Source: CAZHYV01 sp964537055 (GTDB taxonomy: Bacteria > Myxococcota_A > Polyangia > Palsa-1104 > JAEUJZ01). Taken from it: DNA of 64,000 bases. Under the pieces are notes generated by a model. It worked only from the letters and a program-made list of their open reading frames with translations, did not search any database and was not told the origin of the DNA. The stretch is from NCBI GenBank assembly GCA_964537055.1, contig CAZHYV010000004.1, forward strand, positions 186,001 through 250,000. The letters are read 5' to 3'. This document shows positions 52,941-62,170 of this stretch, piece by piece (position 1 is the stretch's first letter; each line of letters starts with the position of its first letter). The position numbers and the translations under genes were made by a program.

Positions 52941-55643
52941 TTACTTCGTAGATGAACTGCCTTCCAAAATCACAAACGTTTGTTTCAGAGCGTCTACCAG
53001 CTTCTCAGGATTACTCCCACCCGCCTGGGCAACATCGGGGCGGCCCCCGCCTTTTCCCCCAAGCACCTCTGCTAACTTATTTGCCAAGATGCCTGCATGA
53101 AACGCTGGCTTTTGTGAAAGCTGTTTCTCTATAGCGACCGCCAAGGACACCTTCCCTCCAACCGCACCACCAATGACGACCACCTGCGCTTTGTTTTGGT
53201 CGCGCAGTTTTTCTGCCACCTCTCTGAGTACTTTTGCGTCAATTTCTTCGACTTGACGCACGAGGACGGTAACTCCGGCAACCGTTTTCTCTTCGGTAAA
53301 ACCGCCGCCTGCTTGATTCAGCATCTTCTGCTTGAGCTGGGCGATCTCTCGGTCTTTCTGCTTCACCTCGTCCAAAAGCCGTTCCACCCGTTCTTTCACA
53401 GCCTCTGGCTCTACCCGGAAGAGTTCAGCTACCTCAGAAAGGATCCGCTCTCGATCTCCCACCCAAGCAAGGGCAGCCTGCCCCGTGACTGCCTCGATAC
53501 GTCGGATCCCCTTAGCAATGCTTGTTTCTGAGATAATCTTAAATAGACCGATGTCTCCGGTGCGGAACACGTGCGTCCCCCCACAAAGCTCGATGGACTC
53601 CCCCAGCTTCATCACCCGAACCTTGTCTCCATATTTCTCACCAAATAAAGCAATGGCCCCCATGGCGCGAGCCTGCTCGAAATCGGTCTCGGTCACTTCT
53701 TGCTCGTCATTGTGCAAAACGGCTTCGTTGACCAAAAATTCGATATGTTGTCTTGTTTCTTTAGAAAGAGGCTCAAAATGCGAGAAGTCGAACGTGAGCT
53801 TATCCGGTCCGACATAGGAACCTTTTTGGGTAATATGATTCCCTAGGACTTTGCGAAGGACATGGTCTAAAAGATGCGTCGCGCTGTGGTTCTTCCGAGT
53901 GCGATTTCGCCGGTCTTCATCGACGAGCAGCTCTACCTCGTCCCCCACTTTGATTAAGCCCTTCGTCACTCGAACCCGATGCGCAATGAGTTCGGGCAAG
54001 GGCTTCCACGTATCAAGAACGTCCACATCAACCTCTTTGGAAGAGACGGCTCGAATTTTTCCAGTATCGCCCACCTGGCCACCTGCTCTTCCATAAAACG
54101 GAGTTTGCGATGTAAAGACCTCGACCTCTTGCCCCTCACTTGCTTGTTCAACCATTGCGCCAGAGGAGGAGACCATGGCTTTGATAGTACTTTTGCCCTG
54201 CCCTCCATGGCTACGGTCGTACCCCGTAAACACCGTGGCACCCAGCTGGGTGTAGATTCTTTGGTACACCTCCGAAGCAACCTGGTCACCACTTCCTGAG
54301 AATTTACTGCGGCTTCTCTGCTTTTCCATCTCTTCGGCAAATCCAGCCTCATCGACGGTGAAGCCTTGCTCACGACCGATCACTTGAGTTAAATCGAGAG
54401 GGAAACCATAGGTATCATGTAGCTGAAATGCTACATGGCCAGGCATTACTTTTTTTTCCGCATCCATGCGAAACTGACTGGCCTCTGAAATCAACTTCAT
54501 TCCACGTCCCAGTGTTTTTCGGAAGCTCTCATCCTCGGCATTGACTGCCTTTTGAAGCAGCGAGCTTGCCGTTACTAGTTCTGGATAGGTGGCTCCCATC
54601 AAAGAAGGAGAGGTTACCTCAAGACAGAGCGACGCAAAAAATCCCTCGGGCAAATTGAGCCGAACCGCATGCCGGATCGCACGCCTCATGATGCTCCTGA
54701 GGACATAGCCTCGTCCTACATTGCTTGGCATCACACCGTCGGCGATCAAAAATGAAGTAGCCCGGCAGTGATCCGCCAAAACCCGCATCGAGACATCATC
54801 CTCACCGTCGGCATGCAGATACTTCTTCTTCGCAGCCTCAGATATGTACAAAAGCAGAGGCAAAAATAAGTCTGTGTCATAGTTCGAACGCTTGCCCTGA
54901 ATGACTGACGCCATCCGCTCAAGACCTGCACCCGTATCAATCGAGGGAGCAGGAAGTGGAGAAAGCGGACCGTCTTTCTGAGATCGTTCAAACTGCATGA
55001 AGACCAGGTTCCAAATTTCTAAAAACCGGTCACAATCGCATGCAGGACCCAGGCAGGATTTGCCCTCTTTTTCTTCTTGGCACGGAATATCCCCACCCTG
55101 GTAAAAATGGATCTCTGAGCAGGGCCCCTGCGGACCTGTATCGCCCATCATCCAAAAATTCTCTTTTTTCCCAAGCCCCAGCACCCGATCGGCAGACACG
55201 CCTGCAATCCGCTGCCATAACGCTTTGGCTTCTTCGTCAGCTGGGATCCCGTCTTCTCCTTTAAATACAGTAAACCATAACCTCTCTTTGGGGATTTTGA
55301 ATTCCTTATCTAATAACTCCCAAGCAAAGGCAATGGCCTCCTCCTTGAAATAATCCCCAAACGAGAAGTTCCCAAGCATCTCAAAGAAGGTGTGGTGTCG
55401 AGCGGTCCGACCCACGTTGTCAAGATCGTTATGCTTTCCTCCTGCCCGAACGCACTTTTGCGCCGTCGTTGCCCGCCGATATGGCAATGTTTGTTTGCCT
55501 GTAAATACATCTTTAAACTGCACCATCCCTGCATTTGTAAACAACAGGGTTGGGTCTACAGGAACCAAAGGCGAGGACCGTACGACCGTATGGTGAGCCC
55601 GTTTGAAAAAATCTAAGAATGCTGCCCGTATATGCGCTGCCAT
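52941..55643 (-). CDS. alaS: Alanine-tRNA ligase
   Basis: AlaS charges tRNA(Ala) and clears misactivated serine. The 900 residues contain the catalytic core (IRAAFLDFFKRAHHTVV, LFTNAGMVQFKDVFTG), tRNA-recognition domain, the editing domain with NHSATHLLDHVLRKVLG and the C-terminal part with SIELCGGTHVFRTGDIG, the zinc-binding motif of the editing domain, and the C-Ala domain (GGKGGGRPDVAQAGG). The ATG at 55643 aligns with the family start; ATGs at 55655 and 55664 are alternatives, with GGAGG between them. Confidence 0.96.
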   Translation of the reverse strand: MAAHIRAAFLDFFKRAHHTVVRSSPLVPVDPTLLFTNAGMVQFKDVFTGKQTLPYRRATTAQKCVRAGGKHNDLDNVGRTARHHTFFEMLGNFSFGDYFKEEAIAFAWELLDKEFKIPKERLWFTVFKGEDGIPADEEAKALWQRIAGVSADRVLGLGKKENFWMMGDTGPQGPCSEIHFYQGGDIPCQEEKEGKSCLGPACDCDRFLEIWNLVFMQFERSQKDGPLSPLPAPSIDTGAGLERMASVIQGKRSNYDTDLFLPLLLYISEAAKKKYLHADGEDDVSMRVLADHCRATSFLIADGVMPSNVGRGYVLRSIMRRAIRHAVRLNLPEGFFASLCLEVTSPSLMGATYPELVTASSLLQKAVNAEDESFRKTLGRGMKLISEASQFRMDAEKKVMPGHVAFQLHDTYGFPLDLTQVIGREQGFTVDEAGFAEEMEKQRSRSKFSGSGDQVASEVYQRIYTQLGATVFTGYDRSHGGQGKSTIKAMVSSSGAMVEQASEGQEVEVFTSQTPFYGRAGGQVGDTGKIRAVSSKEVDVDVLDTWKPLPELIAHRVRVTKGLIKVGDEVELLVDEDRRNRTRKNHSATHLLDHVLRKVLGNHITQKGSYVGPDKLTFDFSHFEPLSKETRQHIEFLVNEAVLHNDEQEVTETDFEQARAMGAIALFGEKYGDKVRVMKLGESIELCGGTHVFRTGDIGLFKIISETSIAKGIRRIEAVTGQAALAWVGDRERILSEVAELFRVEPEAVKERVERLLDEVKQKDREIAQLKQKMLNQAGGGFTEEKTVAGVTVLVRQVEEIDAKVLREVAEKLRDQNKAQVVVIGGAVGGKVSLAVAIEKQLSQKPAFHAGILANKLAEVLGGKGGGRPDVAQAGGSNPEKLVDALKQTFVILEGSSSTK

Positions 55644-55698
55644 AAGAAAAGCCATAGCCTCCATTTATAGCATATCTTCTGCACATTCCTCAAAACCT

Positions 55699-55726
55699 TT
55701 GTTTTGATAAAAATTCGTGCTATGTT
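55699..55726 (+). promoter_or_regulatory. Promoter for the gene at 55781
   Basis: TTGTTT (55699-55704) and TATGTT (55721-55726) are separated by 16 bases. The transcript would start about 50 bases before the ATG, which has AAGGGG as ribosome-binding site. The region also divides alaS (minus) from this gene. Confidence 0.4.
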
Positions 55727-55780
55727 CTGCCTTTATTTGAGCTATCTTTCACGAAGCATCATAAGAAAGGGGCATCTCCT

Positions 55781-56230
55781 ATGAGAGCTTTACTAAGGTC
55801 TTCTCTTGCCATCATGAGTCTATCGGTAAGCATTGGAGTCTTCTCTACGTGTGGCAACACTTCTCCAGAATGTAGCACCCTAAAGCCAGCCTATTCTTCA
55901 CTCACATTCACAGCACCAAAAACGATCTCGCTCTCCGCCCTAATGAAAGGAGAGCCCATCATGATTCATTCAAGCTGTTCTCTCAATCAAGCTCGGCAGG
56001 AATACCCCTATGCTTTTGTGGTCCAATTTCCTGCACCTTCAGGCAGACTATCAATTCCTCTTTACCGGGAGGAAGGAGCTACGATATCGGACACCTTTCA
56101 GTTTCGTGCGATGGACAATTTGCCTCCATTCCAACTTGAAACCGAAGCCCGAATTCAGGTCGGACTTTCTGTAGGTAATCCAAGCGTGTATCGGCAAGAG
56201 CAAGCCATTCCTATCCAATTTGTACCTTAA
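55781..56230 (+). CDS. Exported protein, probable lipoprotein
   Basis: A 149-residue protein with an N-terminal signal (ALLRSSLAIMSLSVSIGVFSTCG); FSTC is a weak lipobox because phenylalanine sits at -3. The rest is a beta-rich domain (LTFTAPKTISLSALMKG, AFVVQFPAPSGRLSIPLY, ARIQVGLSVGNPS) with cysteines at SPECST and IHSSCSLN. No family is recognised. It lies 15 bases before the methyltransferase gene and could share its transcript. Confidence 0.6.
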   Translation: MRALLRSSLAIMSLSVSIGVFSTCGNTSPECSTLKPAYSSLTFTAPKTISLSALMKGEPIMIHSSCSLNQARQEYPYAFVVQFPAPSGRLSIPLYREEGATISDTFQFRAMDNLPPFQLETEARIQVGLSVGNPSVYRQEQAIPIQFVP

Positions 56231-56245
56231 AGTTTTCCAAGAATC

Positions 56246-57397
56246 ATGATGCAGCAATACCTAGCACTCGTCCCCTACCCCTTAGAAGAAGTCTGCGCAG
56301 CAGAACTTAAAGAACTTGGCGTGCATAACCCTCTTCCTCTTCGGGGCGCCGTTTCTTTTCAAGGAGACATCGAGACGCTTTACCGGGTCAATTTATGGTC
56401 GCGCACCGCTATGAGGATTTTGGTGCGATTGGACGACTTTGTATGCCATACGGGGGATGATTTGTATGAGGCCGTATCGGAAATTTCCTGGGAAGATTGG
56501 TTCTCGGGCGATTCCACCTTTGCCGTAAAGGCCCAGGGACAAACGTCAGCCCTGACCCATTCGGTTTACACAGGTCAGCGGATCAAAGATGCCATTGTCG
56601 ATAGATGCCGAAATCATCTGGGAAGACGCCCAACCGTTGATCCAGAGGATCCTCATGTACAGATCCACGCCCAACTTTATCAGCAGGAGGGAGAACCCCG
56701 GTGCGCCCTTTCTTTAGACAGCTCGGGCAAGCCCCTTTCTTACCGAGGCTACCGCAGTCTTTCTTCAGAGGCTCCTCTCAAAGAAAGCCTGGCTGCTGCC
56801 ATCTTGCGTTTGGCTAACGTCCACAACGCACCAGTTGAAACACCTATCTTCGATCCATTCTGCGGCAGTGGAACCTTTGTGATTGAGGCAGCGCTGATGA
56901 AACATCAGATTGCTCCGGGGCTCTTTCACTCGTTTGCCTTTGAAAGGTGGCCTCACTTTCATTCTCCTCTGTGGCAGAAGCTGCTAAAGGAAGCGCAAGA
57001 AACAAAGCGGCCCGAATCAAAACAGCCCCTATGCTACGGTTCTGATTCCAGCGAAAAAAGCATCCAGCTAGCAAAGGCCCATGCAAAGAATGCCAGATTG
57101 TTTTCGAGCGTACAGTTCTCTAAACAAACATTTGAACAGATAACTCCTCCAGGCCAAGCTCCCGGAATTCTCGTCTGTAATCCGCCTTACGGAGAAAGAA
57201 TGGGAGAAGAACAAGACCTTGCCCCTCTGTACCATTCCTTGGGCGATGTAATGAAGCAACGATTTTCTCGTTGGAATGCTTACATCTTTACAGCAAGTAT
57301 GTTTTTGAGCCGCCAAGTCGGCCTTCGCCCAAAACGAAGAATTCCTGTATTCAACGGTCCCTTAGAGGGCAGGCTTCTTCATTTTGAACTTTATTAA
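56246..57397 (+). CDS. rlmL: rRNA (guanine-N2) methyltransferase, RlmL-like
   Basis: A 383-residue enzyme with an N-terminal THUMP domain (about 50-155) and a Rossmann methyltransferase domain. The SAM motif is FDPFCGSGTFVIEAALM and the catalytic NPPY motif is VCNPPYGERMG. The order THUMP then UPF0020 is that of the first half of RlmKL, which modifies G2445 of 23S rRNA; the second half (RlmK) is absent, as in many bacteria. SAM binding is directly supported; the exact target is from the family. Confidence 0.88.
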   Translation: MMQQYLALVPYPLEEVCAAELKELGVHNPLPLRGAVSFQGDIETLYRVNLWSRTAMRILVRLDDFVCHTGDDLYEAVSEISWEDWFSGDSTFAVKAQGQTSALTHSVYTGQRIKDAIVDRCRNHLGRRPTVDPEDPHVQIHAQLYQQEGEPRCALSLDSSGKPLSYRGYRSLSSEAPLKESLAAAILRLANVHNAPVETPIFDPFCGSGTFVIEAALMKHQIAPGLFHSFAFERWPHFHSPLWQKLLKEAQETKRPESKQPLCYGSDSSEKSIQLAKAHAKNARLFSSVQFSKQTFEQITPPGQAPGILVCNPPYGERMGEEQDLAPLYHSLGDVMKQRFSRWNAYIFTASMFLSRQVGLRPKRRIPVFNGPLEGRLLHFELY

Positions 57398-57507
57398 TAT
57401 CGGTACTGAGGCATCAGAGCGTACCAAGGCCATGGTAAAGCATCAAGCCAATCGAGCGTAAAGGCATCGATTCCCTTCTTAGATAAAACCAAATGCAGGC
57501 AAAAAAA

Positions 57508-57531
57508 GAGGCTGGTGAAATCACCAGCCTC
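57508..57531 (-). terminator. Intrinsic terminator of the 6S RNA gene
   Basis: A perfect hairpin, GAGGCTGGTG and CACCAGCCTC around AAAT, is followed on the minus strand by seven T residues (57501-57507 on the plus strand read A). This is the strongest rho-independent terminator I saw in the window and it closes the small RNA gene above it. Confidence 0.9.
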
Positions 57532-57703
57532 TCTACCCCCGCCCTGTCGTGGTTGAGATGTTTGAACCCCTATGTTCTAGGTGGGCTCCGCGTTCCTGCT
57601 TTAGGCTTCCCAACTTGGGCCTGCACACCGCAGGAAGAGGCCGATCCCTGGTTCAACTTATAGGGAAAAAACAAGCTCACCGGTGCGATCAAGGCAGCCA
57701 GAT
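57508..57703 (-). ncRNA. ssrS: 6S RNA
   Basis: 6S RNA binds the housekeeping RNA polymerase holoenzyme and mimics an open promoter. On the minus strand, the segment GGGAAGCCTAAAG (about 57601-57613), the CACCTAGAAC and the GGGGTTCAA that follow match the order AAGCCTTAAA, CACCTTGAAC, GGGTTCAA of E. coli 6S RNA. The preceding hairpin GCAGGCCCAAGTTGGG corresponds to the apical GCTCGGTCCGTCCGAG arm. TTGAACC near the 5' side can pair with GGTTCAA, and GGTGAG with CTCAACC, closing a long stem around a bubble. A promoter lies upstream and a terminator downstream. No tRNA-like or other small RNA pattern fits this stretch. Confidence 0.78.
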
Positions 57704-57709
57704 AAAGTT

Positions 57710-57738
57710 ATGTTAAGTCTTCTTCTTCAGACGTTCAA
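57710..57738 (-). promoter_or_regulatory. Promoter of the 6S RNA gene
   Basis: On the minus strand TTGAAC (57733-57738) and TAACAT (57710-57715) are 17 bases apart, predicting a start near 57703, which is where the closing stem begins. The region 57739-57817 has no other recognisable signal. Confidence 0.5.
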
Positions 57739-57817
57739 GTTCTTCTCAGCTTGAAATGTGCATACTTCGATTTTCGAGATAAATTTGTATGGGATGCAAT
57801 CGAATAAGGGATGGCTC

Positions 57818-58705
57818 TTAATAAACCAGCAGTTGGTTTAAATGATTGCGCTCCCACTGTTTTGCTCTCTCGTACTCTTCAAACAATTTCTCCTCGGCCA
57901 AAAAGCTTTCCGTATGGTATCTTCTTCGTCCCTTCACCATCGGAATAACATGCTTTTGGTGCAGCATTTCATGATACACGATCCAGGCAACAAAATACCT
58001 AGGGACAAACGGCCGATCTAACGAGGGATGGATCCGAATCAGCTTTTCTTCTAACAGATACGAACCCATCCGTATGGTTCTTTGCCTTCTCCCCGAAGAC
58101 CCTCGCCTTCCCCAAGTAATCGCTGCTTGAATTTCATTCCCAAAATATCGCTGGTTGAGCTCAGCAAAGATTTCTTGTAAATCGTATACCAAACCTTTGG
58201 TATGGATAACCGGTGCTGATTTCTTGCCTCCGCTTGAAAGCCCTGTCCCCGATTTCTGCGTACGGATGTACTCTCGTAATACTTGCGTCGCTCTTGGCTC
58301 ATGATTTTTGATGTAACGAGCCAGCGCTTTTAGAATCTCTTCGTCTGCCTCTAAAAAGCAGATATGCAGACGAACTCGGTAGTGGCCTGGGTTTCGCTTT
58401 ACAGAGACCATGCTGTACCGATTGTTCGTAAGAGCTAAGGAAAAGTGGACATCTTCTAACCAGACACGAAGGCGCTTTTCAAAGAGGGCACTGCTTCTTG
58501 AATCGAACTCATGGTTTTTTTCTACTACCCCACCGTTCTTATTTTCTGAGTACAGAGAACGCTTCCTTCGGATTTTTGTCCTCTGCGCTTCTTCAGCGAA
58601 GGGAAGTTCTTGCTGAGAAGGCGTTGCTTCCTCGACTCGCTTTGTTTCTGCCCTTCTCCTTGGCATGAATGTTTGCTTTCGTCTTTGTTCCGTTGAAACG
58701 ATCAT
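57818..58705 (-). CDS. SprT-like protein, putative zinc metalloprotease
   Basis: A 295-residue protein with a charged, probably disordered N-terminal third and a C-terminal SprT-like domain: LQEIFAELNQRYFGNEIQAAITWG, RTIRMGSYLLEEKLIRIHPSLD, and WIVYHEMLHQKH, an HExxH zinc site near residue 243, followed by a RRYHTESFLAEEKLF helix. The family includes DNA-protein-crosslink proteases, but bacterial members are little studied. The start may be the ATG at 58705 or at 58666 (MPRRRAETKR). The gene lies upstream of the 6S RNA gene on the same strand. Confidence 0.8.
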   Translation of the reverse strand: MIVSTEQRRKQTFMPRRRAETKRVEEATPSQQELPFAEEAQRTKIRRKRSLYSENKNGGVVEKNHEFDSRSSALFEKRLRVWLEDVHFSLALTNNRYSMVSVKRNPGHYRVRLHICFLEADEEILKALARYIKNHEPRATQVLREYIRTQKSGTGLSSGGKKSAPVIHTKGLVYDLQEIFAELNQRYFGNEIQAAITWGRRGSSGRRQRTIRMGSYLLEEKLIRIHPSLDRPFVPRYFVAWIVYHEMLHQKHVIPMVKGRRRYHTESFLAEEKLFEEYERAKQWERNHLNQLLVY

Positions 58706-58773
58706 GTAAATTTTTTCTTTATTTGTAAATGTTACTTCTAAATGCAGAACCCGTAATTTGGACTGTCCCTCGT

Positions 58774-59748
58774 CTAAAGAGGTTGTTTCTGAGAGAACTC
58801 TCTCAAAAGCATTTTGACATACTCTAGGTAGTATTCTTCTTTTCTGCCGCTTTCAATCGCCCCTGAAATGATCGCTTGTTCCAATTGCCGCTTGAGCGTT
58901 CCAATCAAAGGTGAGGCCTCTAGTTTCAACTTTGTCACCATGGCTGCGCCTATGTTTTTGGGTAGGAGCGCTGGCTTTCCATCTGCTGCTTTTAACCGCT
59001 CGATTCTTTGGGATAAATGCGCTACAGACTCTAACACCTCTTGTTTTCTTCCTGGCCGCTTTGAAGTCACATCAGCCCGAGATAAATCTAAAAGATCGGT
59101 TAGATAGGGGCCACTCTCTTTGGCAAGCCGGCGTACTGCTGAATCCGTCCAAGAAGGCGAGTATTGGTTCGGTCGCAAATGGTAAAGGATCAGCGTATAC
59201 AAAGCCTGTTTGGTCTCTGGATCAAAGCCAAGCCGTTCTCCCAGAGAATGAAACATCTCCGCACCTACCTCCGCATGCCGGTGAAAATGAACCGCTCCAT
59301 CAGGCGCAATCGTACGTGTTGCTACCTTTCCGATATCATGGAGAAGGGCAGCCCACCTAACCAGAGGGCGGGCCTTTGCCTGAGCGACCACCTGCTTGGT
59401 GTGGTCCCATACATCTTTATAGAGGTCCCCTGCTTCTTCTCCTAGCTTCACGGTCGCTTCTACCTCAGGCAGCCACTCCGCTAAAAGGCCTGCTTTTTGA
59501 AGCCACTCTAGGCCTAGTGTTACATATTTTCCAAGGAGGACCCTCTCTACCTGTGTACGAACCTGCTTGGGCAAAATTCGACGCAGATCCCCTTGTTGCG
59601 CGAGCGCAGCCTCGACCAGCCAAGAAGGGAACAGTTTGTCCGGCGTCTCAAATTCTTGTGTGGATTGCTCAGCAAATAAACATCCCACTTGAAGAATCCA
59701 TGCTGGATCGGATGGATCCACAAAATGAGCAAGTTCTTGATCCTTCAT
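58774..59748 (-). CDS. HD-domain protein resembling the C-terminal half of a CCA-adding enzyme
   Basis: A 324-residue protein with an HD phosphohydrolase domain: KDVWDHTKQVVAQA, LVRWAALLHDIGK and VHFHRHAEVGAEMF give the histidine and aspartate ligands. This is how HD-containing tRNA nucleotidyltransferases look in their C-terminal part, including the RILPKQVRTQVERVLLGKYVTLGLEWLQKAGLL region, but the nucleotidyltransferase head (GG...DxD) is absent. It may be a stand-alone 2',3'-cyclic phosphatase or phosphodiesterase. It is divergent from pcnB, whose protein has the nucleotidyltransferase head but no HD. Confidence 0.8.
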   Translation of the reverse strand: MKDQELAHFVDPSDPAWILQVGCLFAEQSTQEFETPDKLFPSWLVEAALAQQGDLRRILPKQVRTQVERVLLGKYVTLGLEWLQKAGLLAEWLPEVEATVKLGEEAGDLYKDVWDHTKQVVAQAKARPLVRWAALLHDIGKVATRTIAPDGAVHFHRHAEVGAEMFHSLGERLGFDPETKQALYTLILYHLRPNQYSPSWTDSAVRRLAKESGPYLTDLLDLSRADVTSKRPGRKQEVLESVAHLSQRIERLKAADGKPALLPKNIGAAMVTKLKLEASPLIGTLKRQLEQAIISGAIESGRKEEYYLEYVKMLLREFSQKQPL

Positions 59749-59997
59749 GATTACCGCGTGTTACCCTCCCTAGAGGAACAGCATGCTACCTCGTGTTCGT
59801 TTTTCGAAAAAGCATACGGACTTCCTGCCCCCGTCAAATCAGTGTAAAAGAATGTAGACATTCCGCAAATAAATAATAGATTATTCTTTGTGAGATAAAT
59901 GAGCGCATCGAGAACAATGAGATTTTCTTAACCTTTCTCGGCCTCTGGTTCTTAGGAATCATCTCACTATAAGCAATGGACTCTTTGATAAAACGTA

Positions 59998-61194
59998 ATG
60001 TCGAACATAGAAATTTCTTCTCAGCAAATTGATGCGGATGCACAAAAGATCATTCGTCACTTAACTTCATACGGACACGAAACCTACCTCGTTGGAGGAT
60101 GCGTCCGTGATTTGCTTCTTGGCAAAACTCCAAAAGATTTTGACATCGCCACTGACGCAACACCTGAGCAAATTCGAACACTTTTTCGAAACTCTCGGAT
60201 CATTGGACGGAGGTTTCGGTTGGTTCACATTTTTTTTGGCGAAAAAGTGTTTCAAGTCGCGACGTTTCGGACAACCCCTGTCCAGGCAGAAAATTCTTTG
60301 GAAGGAGCAGAAGAGAACGAGCTTTTGATCCACTCCGATAATATTTTTGGAACTGTAAAAGAAGACGCGCTCCGGAGAGATTTTACCATCAATGGTCTTT
60401 TTTACGACCTTATTGAACAGCGGATTCTTGATTATGTCAATGGTATGGCAGATCTTAAAAATAGGCAGATCTGCATGATTGGCAACCCTAACATTCGATT
60501 TCGTGAGGACCCTATTCGATCGTTACGAGCCATCCGGTTTGCTGCTCAATTGGGGTTCGATATTGAAGATCGTACCTATCATGCGCTGATGAATCATAAG
60601 CATGACATCGTCAAAAGCGCAGCCCCCCGAATCCTGGAAGAACTCTATAAACTATTAAAATGTGGCGCCTCGGTAGAAGCATTTATTCTTCTCCATGAAA
60701 CTCAGCTTCTTGAGGTTCTTCTTCCTCGGCTTTCATACACCCTGAAAACAAATCCCTGTTTTTTAGACCCTTATCTAAAGCAGCTTGATGCATGGGTCCA
60801 GTCCAATAAGCCTATCGAGAATGCAACGCTTCTCTTTATCTTGGGGGCTACCGACTTTTCTTTGCTCGCAGAGAATCCTTATCCCGAAGCTTCTTTATTA
60901 AATCAGAGTATCTCCCATGGGATAGATTCACTCCATGCCCAGCTTCAAATTCCAAACCGCGATATCGAGACCCTTTATTTTGCTTTACTCAAGCTGTTTT
61001 GGCCTCTTTATCATCATCGTAGACCTCAACCTGGCCATGAAGGGACTTCTGCACAGATTTTACAAATTTACCGTCATCTCTACCCTAATTTTGAGGTTCC
61101 TGTCGCTCCTCATGCCAGAGCCTCCTCACCTTTTTCCAAAAAGAAGCGTGGTCAAAGAAGACATCGTACCCGTTTTTATTCTAGTAAAACCTAG
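59998..61194 (+). CDS. pcnB: Poly(A) polymerase / tRNA nucleotidyltransferase-family enzyme
   Basis: The 398 residues carry the class II nucleotidyltransferase head: LVGGCVRDLLLGKTPKDFDIATDATPEQI holds the GG and DxD catalytic motifs, and FRNSRIIGRRFRLVHIFF matches the poly(A) polymerase signature that separates PcnB from CCA-adding enzymes. KEDALRRDFTINGLFYD and EDPIRSLRAIRFAAQLGF follow. The protein ends in a basic tail (KKKRGQRRHRTRF), common in PcnB for RNA binding. Role: 3' polyadenylation, marking RNA for decay. No Shine-Dalgarno precedes the ATG. Confidence 0.92.
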   Translation: MSNIEISSQQIDADAQKIIRHLTSYGHETYLVGGCVRDLLLGKTPKDFDIATDATPEQIRTLFRNSRIIGRRFRLVHIFFGEKVFQVATFRTTPVQAENSLEGAEENELLIHSDNIFGTVKEDALRRDFTINGLFYDLIEQRILDYVNGMADLKNRQICMIGNPNIRFREDPIRSLRAIRFAAQLGFDIEDRTYHALMNHKHDIVKSAAPRILEELYKLLKCGASVEAFILLHETQLLEVLLPRLSYTLKTNPCFLDPYLKQLDAWVQSNKPIENATLLFILGATDFSLLAENPYPEASLLNQSISHGIDSLHAQLQIPNRDIETLYFALLKLFWPLYHHRRPQPGHEGTSAQILQIYRHLYPNFEVPVAPHARASSPFSKKKRGQRRHRTRFYSSKT

Positions 61195-61196
61195 CC

Positions 61197-62051
61197 ATGA
61201 GCTATATTCATCACGACTATTATCATCTGCTCCACGCTGGAAGCGAAGAACACTATCTCGATCCAATTCTGTACGACTATGAGTATAGAAGGAGGAGGAG
61301 CGATGTCCGTTATTATCGAGCCTTCGCTGAGAAGTTGGCAACCGGGAATGGCCTTCGCATCCTCGAACTCGGCTGTGGAACAGGACGCTTACTGGTTCCC
61401 TTAATCCGCGACGGATATTCTGTCGTAGGAGTAGACCGCTCTTGGCCTATGTTATACAGGTGCAAACAGCGTCTTGCCAAAGTAGCCAAAAAGAAGCAAT
61501 CCCGGGCTCATCTCATTTATGCAGATTTTCGAGACTTGCCCATCTCCCCTATGGAACAGGGGAAGTTTCCCTTAATTCTTTGTCCATTTAATGCATTCAT
61601 GCATCTTTATACGAGAAAAGATGTGGAGATGTTTCTTTCTCAAGTAAAACATCACTTGGCAGAGGGAGGATATTTTGTATTTGATGTGCTCCATCCTGAT
61701 ATAGAGTGGCTTTGCAAAACTCCAGACCGTAGATATGCAAAAACTCGATTTACCCATCCAGAGACCAAAGAATCTTTGATCTATAGTACCAATCATATCT
61801 ATGATCCCGTACGGCAAATTGCTTTCATTCGGATTTTTTATGATACCCTCGCAGAAGAGCAACCATCGTCATCTTTACCAAAAGTTCAAAAAATGATCCA
61901 TTTAACGCAGCGTCAATTTTTTCCCGCCGAGCTAGAAGATTTGCTCTACTACAATGGATTTACTATTGAACAGAAATATGGAGATTTCCGAGGAGAAGCC
62001 TTTGCTCCCGATAGCCCCTACCAAATACTAACTACACGTTTATCCTCGTAA
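61197..62051 (+). CDS. SAM-dependent methyltransferase
   Basis: A 284-residue class I methyltransferase. The SAM motif I is ILELGCGTGRLLVPLIRDG, motif II VVGVDRSW, and motif IV is in FPLILCPFNAFMHLY. The N-terminus (IHHDYYHLLHAGSEEHYLDPILYDYEYRRRR) resembles small-molecule methyltransferases of the UbiE/YcgJ group. The substrate is unknown. Its ATG lies three bases after the pcnB stop, so the two are co-transcribed. There is no terminator signal before the next gene. Confidence 0.85.
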   Translation: MSYIHHDYYHLLHAGSEEHYLDPILYDYEYRRRRSDVRYYRAFAEKLATGNGLRILELGCGTGRLLVPLIRDGYSVVGVDRSWPMLYRCKQRLAKVAKKKQSRAHLIYADFRDLPISPMEQGKFPLILCPFNAFMHLYTRKDVEMFLSQVKHHLAEGGYFVFDVLHPDIEWLCKTPDRRYAKTRFTHPETKESLIYSTNHIYDPVRQIAFIRIFYDTLAEEQPSSSLPKVQKMIHLTQRQFFPAELEDLLYYNGFTIEQKYGDFRGEAFAPDSPYQILTTRLSS

Positions 62052-62100
62052 ATTAAACAAGATCCTTAGGGAATTTTTTCGTTCTCGTCTCAAAAAAAGA

Positions 62101-62129
62101 TTGACACCCTCGAAAGAAATCCGTACCCT
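62101..62129 (+). promoter_or_regulatory. Strong promoter of the histone-like gene
   Basis: A perfect -35 TTGACA (62101-62106), 17 bases, then TACCCT (62124-62129). The transcript would begin near 62136, 35 bases before the ATG, and carries AAAGGAG at 62157-62163 as ribosome-binding site. Confidence 0.55.
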
Positions 62130-62170
62130 TCATAGATAGAGCCTTACAACAAAATTAAAGGAGAATGCAA

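Noticed and set aside
57398..57817. A small protein or tRNA gene in the 420-base gap after rlmL
   Set aside because: No frame of gene-like quality and no tRNA arm pattern; the 6S RNA explains the structured part.
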